From Harmonia axyridis (Eukaryota > Arthropoda > Insecta > Coleoptera > Coccinellidae): a stretch of 64,000 nucleotides of DNA. Shown here piece by piece: positions 59,590-64,000 of the stretch. The position numbers were made by a program, and so were the translations under genes. Numbering within the stretch: the first letter of the stretch is position 1; the number at the start of each line of letters is the position of its first letter. The DNA lies in NCBI RefSeq assembly GCF_914767665.1, contig NC_059504.1, positions 26,018,001-26,082,000 on the forward strand, written 5' to 3'. The notes under the pieces are model-generated. The model was not told the origin of the DNA. It saw nothing but the letters and a program-made list of their open reading frames with translations, and did not search any database.

Positions 59590-61190
59590 CGGGTGTCCAA
59601 ATTGGTTGTCTAGTGAAGGGATCTCAGAATCCCTTGAGCTAGAAAAAAATTAATGGTATATTTTCGGGCTTGATTTTTGAGACAATTCATTTGGTTTTGA
59701 TGTTATACAGGGTGTTTCCTAAACATGCGGCAAAAATTCAGGGGGTTGTTCCTTGGACTATTTTAAGCATGTTTTGTCCTTGGATGATTTTTGAAAAACG
59801 TCTTTTTTTTTTTTTTTGAAGGGTTCGGCAGTCAATGAGGAGAAGATTGGATGCTTGTATGCTGGCTAGAGGTGGTCATTTTCAACAGTTTTTGTAGGTT
59901 GAGTTGAATTTTCATGTAATTTTTCATAATAAAATGTTATTATCTGAAATTTTGTTTCCCCTATATCTTCGAAACAAATAGGTTTTTCAAAAATCATCAA
60001 AGGACAAAATATTCTTAGAATAGTCCAAGGAACAACCCCCTGAATTTTTGCCGCATGTTTAGGAAACACCCTGTATAATACAAACTTTTGTTTCTTTGAA
60101 TGTAAACCATACAAATTTTCATAACAAATGAATTCGCTCAGTTTTGCCCTTCTCAAAATTATATAACATCTAAAAATTTCCTAGAAACTATAGAAATTAT
60201 CAATAGTTTGAGTTTAACACTGTCAATCAAGCAGGTGCCGGTCTTTGATAATATGTAAACTTCAGATAATAATATAAAAAATTTCAAGGTGAGCGCTTTC
60301 CGATACTACCTCAAAGAACAGAATAAATAATGATTTTTCTTTTTGCTGTTTCCTAAGTCTTGTGTGTTTTTTTCCTTTTTAAAATAGTGAACACAGAACG
60401 CCTTTAAGTAAATATGTAATTATGATTTTTTTTTTTTTTTGGTTGAGTTTGAGCAGGATATGCATGCGTGCATGACTGGACTCCGCCTTTTTTCACAATC
60501 AAGCTACAACCTGACTACTATATATCTTTGTACTTCTATTTGTGGAAATAAAGTTCATTATTATTATTATTATTATTATAATTAAAACATTCGGTGCCAC
60601 CAAGGTCTTCGTATTTAACACCGTTAGATTTTTTCAAATTGATAAATTTTGTTCTTGAAATGTGACCAAAGGAAAAAACCTAACGTTGTTAAATCCGGAG
60701 ACCTTGGCTGTCAACGAATATTTTAATAATCTGAAGTTCACAGATTATCATAGATAGATACCTAGATGATTTACAGTGTGGATATCAAAGTTTCGATGAT
60801 TTTTATCTGGTATTGTTGGAAATGAAAAAAAAGCGATTTTAATCGTTACAGAAATTTATAGGGTTCACATTAAGAAAAACACAAGTTCGTTTTATAACTT
60901 CAAAACTGATTGCATCAAAAAAAATTTTTACATTAATGGATTCTACTGAAATAAGTGCCTCTAGAATGTTTTTCTTTCATGTTGATATCACCCTTAATGA
61001 AGAAGTTATGAGAATTTTCCATTTCACGCCATTTTCCAATTTTCTCCTATAGCTTGAATCAGTTGAGTTTATGAGGTTTCGGTTTTCACCAAATTAATTC
61101 TTTCAAAAATCGAGCCTGAAAATGTGCCATTCGTTTCTTTCTAGCTCAAATGGATTCTGAAATACCCTCACTGGACAACGAATTTGACAG
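59590..61190. repeat. nested inverted-repeat elements downstream of TFIIE-alpha
   Basis: 59596-59700 pairs in inverted orientation with about 61060-61180 (gagctagaa, tcgatttttga, tgtcyagtga). Inside, 59708-60073 is a TA-flanked foldback with CAGGGTGTTTCCTAAACATG ends and about 90-bp arms. 60430-60585 looks like a LINE tail (ggaaataaagttcattatta array). 60599-60707 is a hairpin (ccaaggtctt, taacaccgttag). Confidence 0.65.
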
Positions 61191-61604
61191 TCGTTACAGT
61201 GTGTCTGATCAAGTGGATACCTTAACAATTTACGGCATAATTTGATGAAAACTTAGTAATGTCGGCAAAAAAATGTATCGAATTCGTTATATTTAATTCG
61301 CTTTTTTTTCCTCTTTGGTTCAAAAAATGGAAATAATGTATAACTTCGATCATTAATTCAAATGATCGAAAAGTCAATTTCGAAATAAATCGTTGAATAT
61401 TTTTTCCGGACAGATACTTTCATTTTTGTTCTAGTCATTCATATGTTCCTATTATTGTTACTTACCAATCACAAAATTATTTTTATTTTTTGTGTAAGTT
61501 TGAACTTGTTGGTTTTGTTCAGACTTTTATTAAAATTCTACAAAATCGCCTTCAATTTTTCCATATTTCGGTAGAAGACCCAGATAATCCAAAATATTGT
61601 TTTG

Positions 61605-61800
61605 CATTCTGCAGAGTTGAATGTTAGGGTGGCAAATTGGGTATTTGCCTAGGACGGCAATTTGGCTAGCGACAGCCCTGCTTGAACAGGCGCTGGACCC
61701 CGATTATCCGATATTAATTTATAGCATTCTGCAGAGTTAGGGCGGCAAAATGTGTCTCTACCTAGGGCGACAGTTTGGCTAGCGACGAACCTGCATTTAC
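61605..61800. repeat. two-copy direct repeat
   Basis: cattctgcagagtt...ggcggcaa...tttggctagcgac occurs at 61605-61682 and 61729-61798 with some divergence. Confidence 0.7.
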
Positions 61801-62310
61801 ATGAACTATTGGCTGCTTCTTTATCTTTGACAATCTCAACGTTCAGTTCATTCCACAAATTTTTCAGTTTTGACGTATGTGTGGCAATGTCATCTCCAGG
61901 CTGTCGCTTATAACTGAAAAACTGCGTTCATAAATCATAAGTCTCATCTTCTGCATTACCATCGTATAATCTATGCAGTTCTAGCCATACCTCACGTGCT
62001 ATTACGAATCGCATAACTTTCTGAAGCGTCTCCTACGTCATATTGATTGTCATGATTAGAAGTGCATTACTATCTGCTTTCGTGAAAAATGTTGAATCGG
62101 ATTCATACTTCGATTTATCTTCTGCACTTGTGTTTGCTGCCGTAGGTGTTGGAGATCCAATTCTACCTTCTATGACATCAATAGCGCCTGGAATTCCTCG
62201 TAGTAGAATGCACAACTTATATTTCCAAATCGTCCAGTTAGATTTTCCTTCAAGTAGACCAATTTTGATTCTTGTTGTTTACATAACCGTCTATTTTTCT
62301 ATTTTTCACT
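61800..62310 (-). pseudogene. Ty1/copia gag fragment
   Basis: On the - strand the frames read LLEGKSNWTIWKYKLCILLR, GAIDVIEGRI, KADSNALLIMTINMT, KVMRFVIAREVWLELHRLYD and HTSKLKNLWNELNVEIVKD. This is the UBN2-type gag domain of copia elements. Stops interrupt it. No LTRs were recognised. Confidence 0.75.
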
Positions 62311-62546
62311 AGTCCTGTGGCACTGGGCCCATAATCTGTTGAAGTTTGGACTTGAAGGAAATATTTCTATATCTGTGAAACAGGAATATCTTCAGCTTTC
62401 AGAAAGAAAAATAACTTATGAAAAACACGTTTTCAAACGCAACTTTTTAATGACAACTTAAATTTACACACCTACTAAGTATATTTAATATACCAAACAA
62501 ATTAGGGAAAATGTAAAAGAAAATCATTGATTTCAACATAAATGAG

Positions 62547-63200
62547 GTGCTTCTCTCGGTGAATAATACCGTTCAACAGCATGTTAAGCCGGAGAAACGT
62601 GAGTTTTTAGAAAAAGATTTGATTTACTTCGATGGAAATCTTCTTGATTGGCCAGCTTTCATTCGGCAAGTCCGTAATTTGACCGAGTCATATAATTATT
62701 CAGCCGATGAAATTGTGTTCAAACTTCAAAAATGTTTGAACGGCCCAGCGAAGGCAGCGGTTGCTGGTATATTTTTGACTTCTAATGTGAACAAAATTAT
62801 TGCAACATAAAAAACACGTTTTGGCCGACCTGATATTATTATAGAGATGCTGTTGTATAAAATTAGAGTCATTCAACCAATCAAATATACAAATTTGGAA
62901 GAATTGATAGACCTCTCGACCGAAGTTACTAATATTGTAACTATAATGAAATCTCTAAATTATGTTGGCCATTTGCAAAATCCACAATTACAAAGAGATT
63001 TAGTGAGTAAGCTTCCTGATGAATTGAAACTCAAATGGGGTGAAACTATAATTCAATAGAGAAGAGAAAATTGTCAGATGAATCTGGAAGATTTTGCTAA
63101 TTGGTTGACTATCTTTTCAGAGGCAGCTTGTCAAGTTAGTGTCGCTAATTTTTCTGAATATTGGGACAGATCAAAAATTCCTTAGAACAAATCAAAATCG
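62547..63200 (+). pseudogene. BEL/Pao gag fragment (DUF1759 type)
   Basis: + strand frames read FDGNLLDWPAFIRQVRNLTE, EIVFKLQKCLNGPAKAAVAG, then (after a stop) GRPDIIIEMLLYKIRVIQPI and LQRDLVSKLPDELKLKWGET. This matches the DUF1759 region of BEL/Pao gag. At least two in-frame stops; no pol follows. Next to, and in tail-to-head opposition with, the copia fragment. Confidence 0.75.
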
Positions 63201-63255
63201 TCTTTAGGCACAGCAAGAAAAACAGAACCAGTGTTGTAATGAAGTAAAATTCGTT

Positions 63256-63362
63256 ACTAGAATCATCCGGTATAATTCACCCCAGGTTTAGAATTCAATA
63301 ATTATTTTACTAGAGTCACCTAGTATAATTCGCCCCAGGTTTAGAATTCTATCATTATTCCA
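63256..63362. repeat. tandem duplication, 54-bp unit
   Basis: actagaatcatccggtataa and actagagtcacctagtataa start two units that both contain ccccaggtttagaattc. Follows the BEL gag remnant. Confidence 0.75.
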
Positions 63363-64000
63363 CCAGTCATATGAGAAGGTGAAAATAAAATTTTAATTGA
63401 GAGCAGTGAAGGTATTTTTCGTCCAGTTCAGGAAAAATCATTTGGAATAATTTCTGATTTATTTAGTTCATGAAAATATAACGATGCAATTTAAAATATC
63501 AGCCTATGTATAAAAACTTCCGAACGGCACCGCGATAGACGTTATCTCTTCAATATGTTCTTTTTTACATGTTGTCGTTTGTTTTTCATAGGTACACCGC
63601 CGATTTTGAGACTCGAAATTTTCCCCTTCCAACCGACATTACAAGTGAAGTATTTCGGAAAAGGAGGATTAGTCTCGTCTCTTCGAGCTAGATATTTTCT
63701 GATAGTTATTGAGCGGATTGTTTTGTGGTTTTCCTGGAGTAATATTTTAGAGTTGAATTTTTAGTTTACAATTTTCTGAAGGTTGGACGTTTTAGTGCAG
63801 TATTTTATATTCGTGAATTTGACACTCAGCTCGTACACGAAAAGAATTTGAGTTCGTGTGGTGAAGTGAGAAGTTCTTAGGATTGGTAAGACCCGTTTTG
63901 TTCCTGTCTATATTACCGGTGACTTTCCTGTGTTCCATCGCTACTTTTCGAGTGTGATTTATTTGTAATTCATTTTAATTCTTTGATATTTCTTTCTCAA
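63363..64000. other. right end of window, nothing recognised
   Basis: A 69-codon open frame at 63555-63764 is not recognised. No splice or polyadenylation context supports it. Confidence 0.4.

Noticed and set aside
63256..63362. CRISPR-like array
   Set aside because: Only two tandem units without spacers, in a eukaryotic genome.

Overview
The window is AT-rich eukaryotic nuclear DNA, almost certainly from an insect (possibly a beetle; the order is a guess). The evidence is GT-AG introns, metazoan housekeeping genes, and a dense set of insect-type transposons: Ty3/gypsy, BEL, copia, jockey/CR1-like LINEs, Tc1/mariner, PIF/Harbinger and hAT-like.

Three host genes are recognisable. (1) A DOCK-family Rho/Rac guanine nucleotide exchange factor of the DOCK6/7/8 (zizimin-related, Zir) type fills most of the window on the + strand. 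I could join 25 coding exons in phase from 7118 to 55434, giving about 2049 residues with DHR1 and DHR2 domains. (2) The intronless TFIIE alpha subunit gene follows on the same strand (57855-59075). (3) The N-terminal UEV-like half of a VPS37A-type ESCRT-I subunit lies on the - strand at 4353-4845, diverging from DOCK; its C-terminal part is not seen and should lie to the left. A two-exon THAP-domain gene (- strand, intron 11) and a small - strand ORF in intron 24 are weaker candidates.

Layout: 1-7100 is intergenic, with foldback repeats, a tRNA-like SINE, a LINE fragment and the VPS37A exons. 7118-7880 holds DOCK exons 1-4. 7881-28671 is a 20.8 kb intron packed with nested transposons. These are a decayed + strand LINE carrying two PIF/Harbinger-like elements in opposite orientation, a complete and apparently very young 11,021-bp Ty3/gypsy element (- strand, 1232-bp LTRs, ATTG target duplication), two - strand LINE fragments and a gypsy gag fragment. 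28672-55434 holds DOCK exons 5-25, with foldback, hAT-like, Tc1 and pogo-like elements in the introns. 55435-57854 is intergenic, with a 112-bp-arm perfect-looking hairpin and a LINE tail. 57855-59075 is TFIIE alpha. 59170-64000 is repeats, with a copia gag fragment (- strand) and a BEL gag fragment (+ strand).

The most unusual item is the gypsy element's second ORF. It sits downstream of pol, where other elements carry env, but encodes a small basic protein with a copy of the gag zinc-knuckle region, next to a good 3' splice site. All calls come from reading the sequence; no database search was possible.
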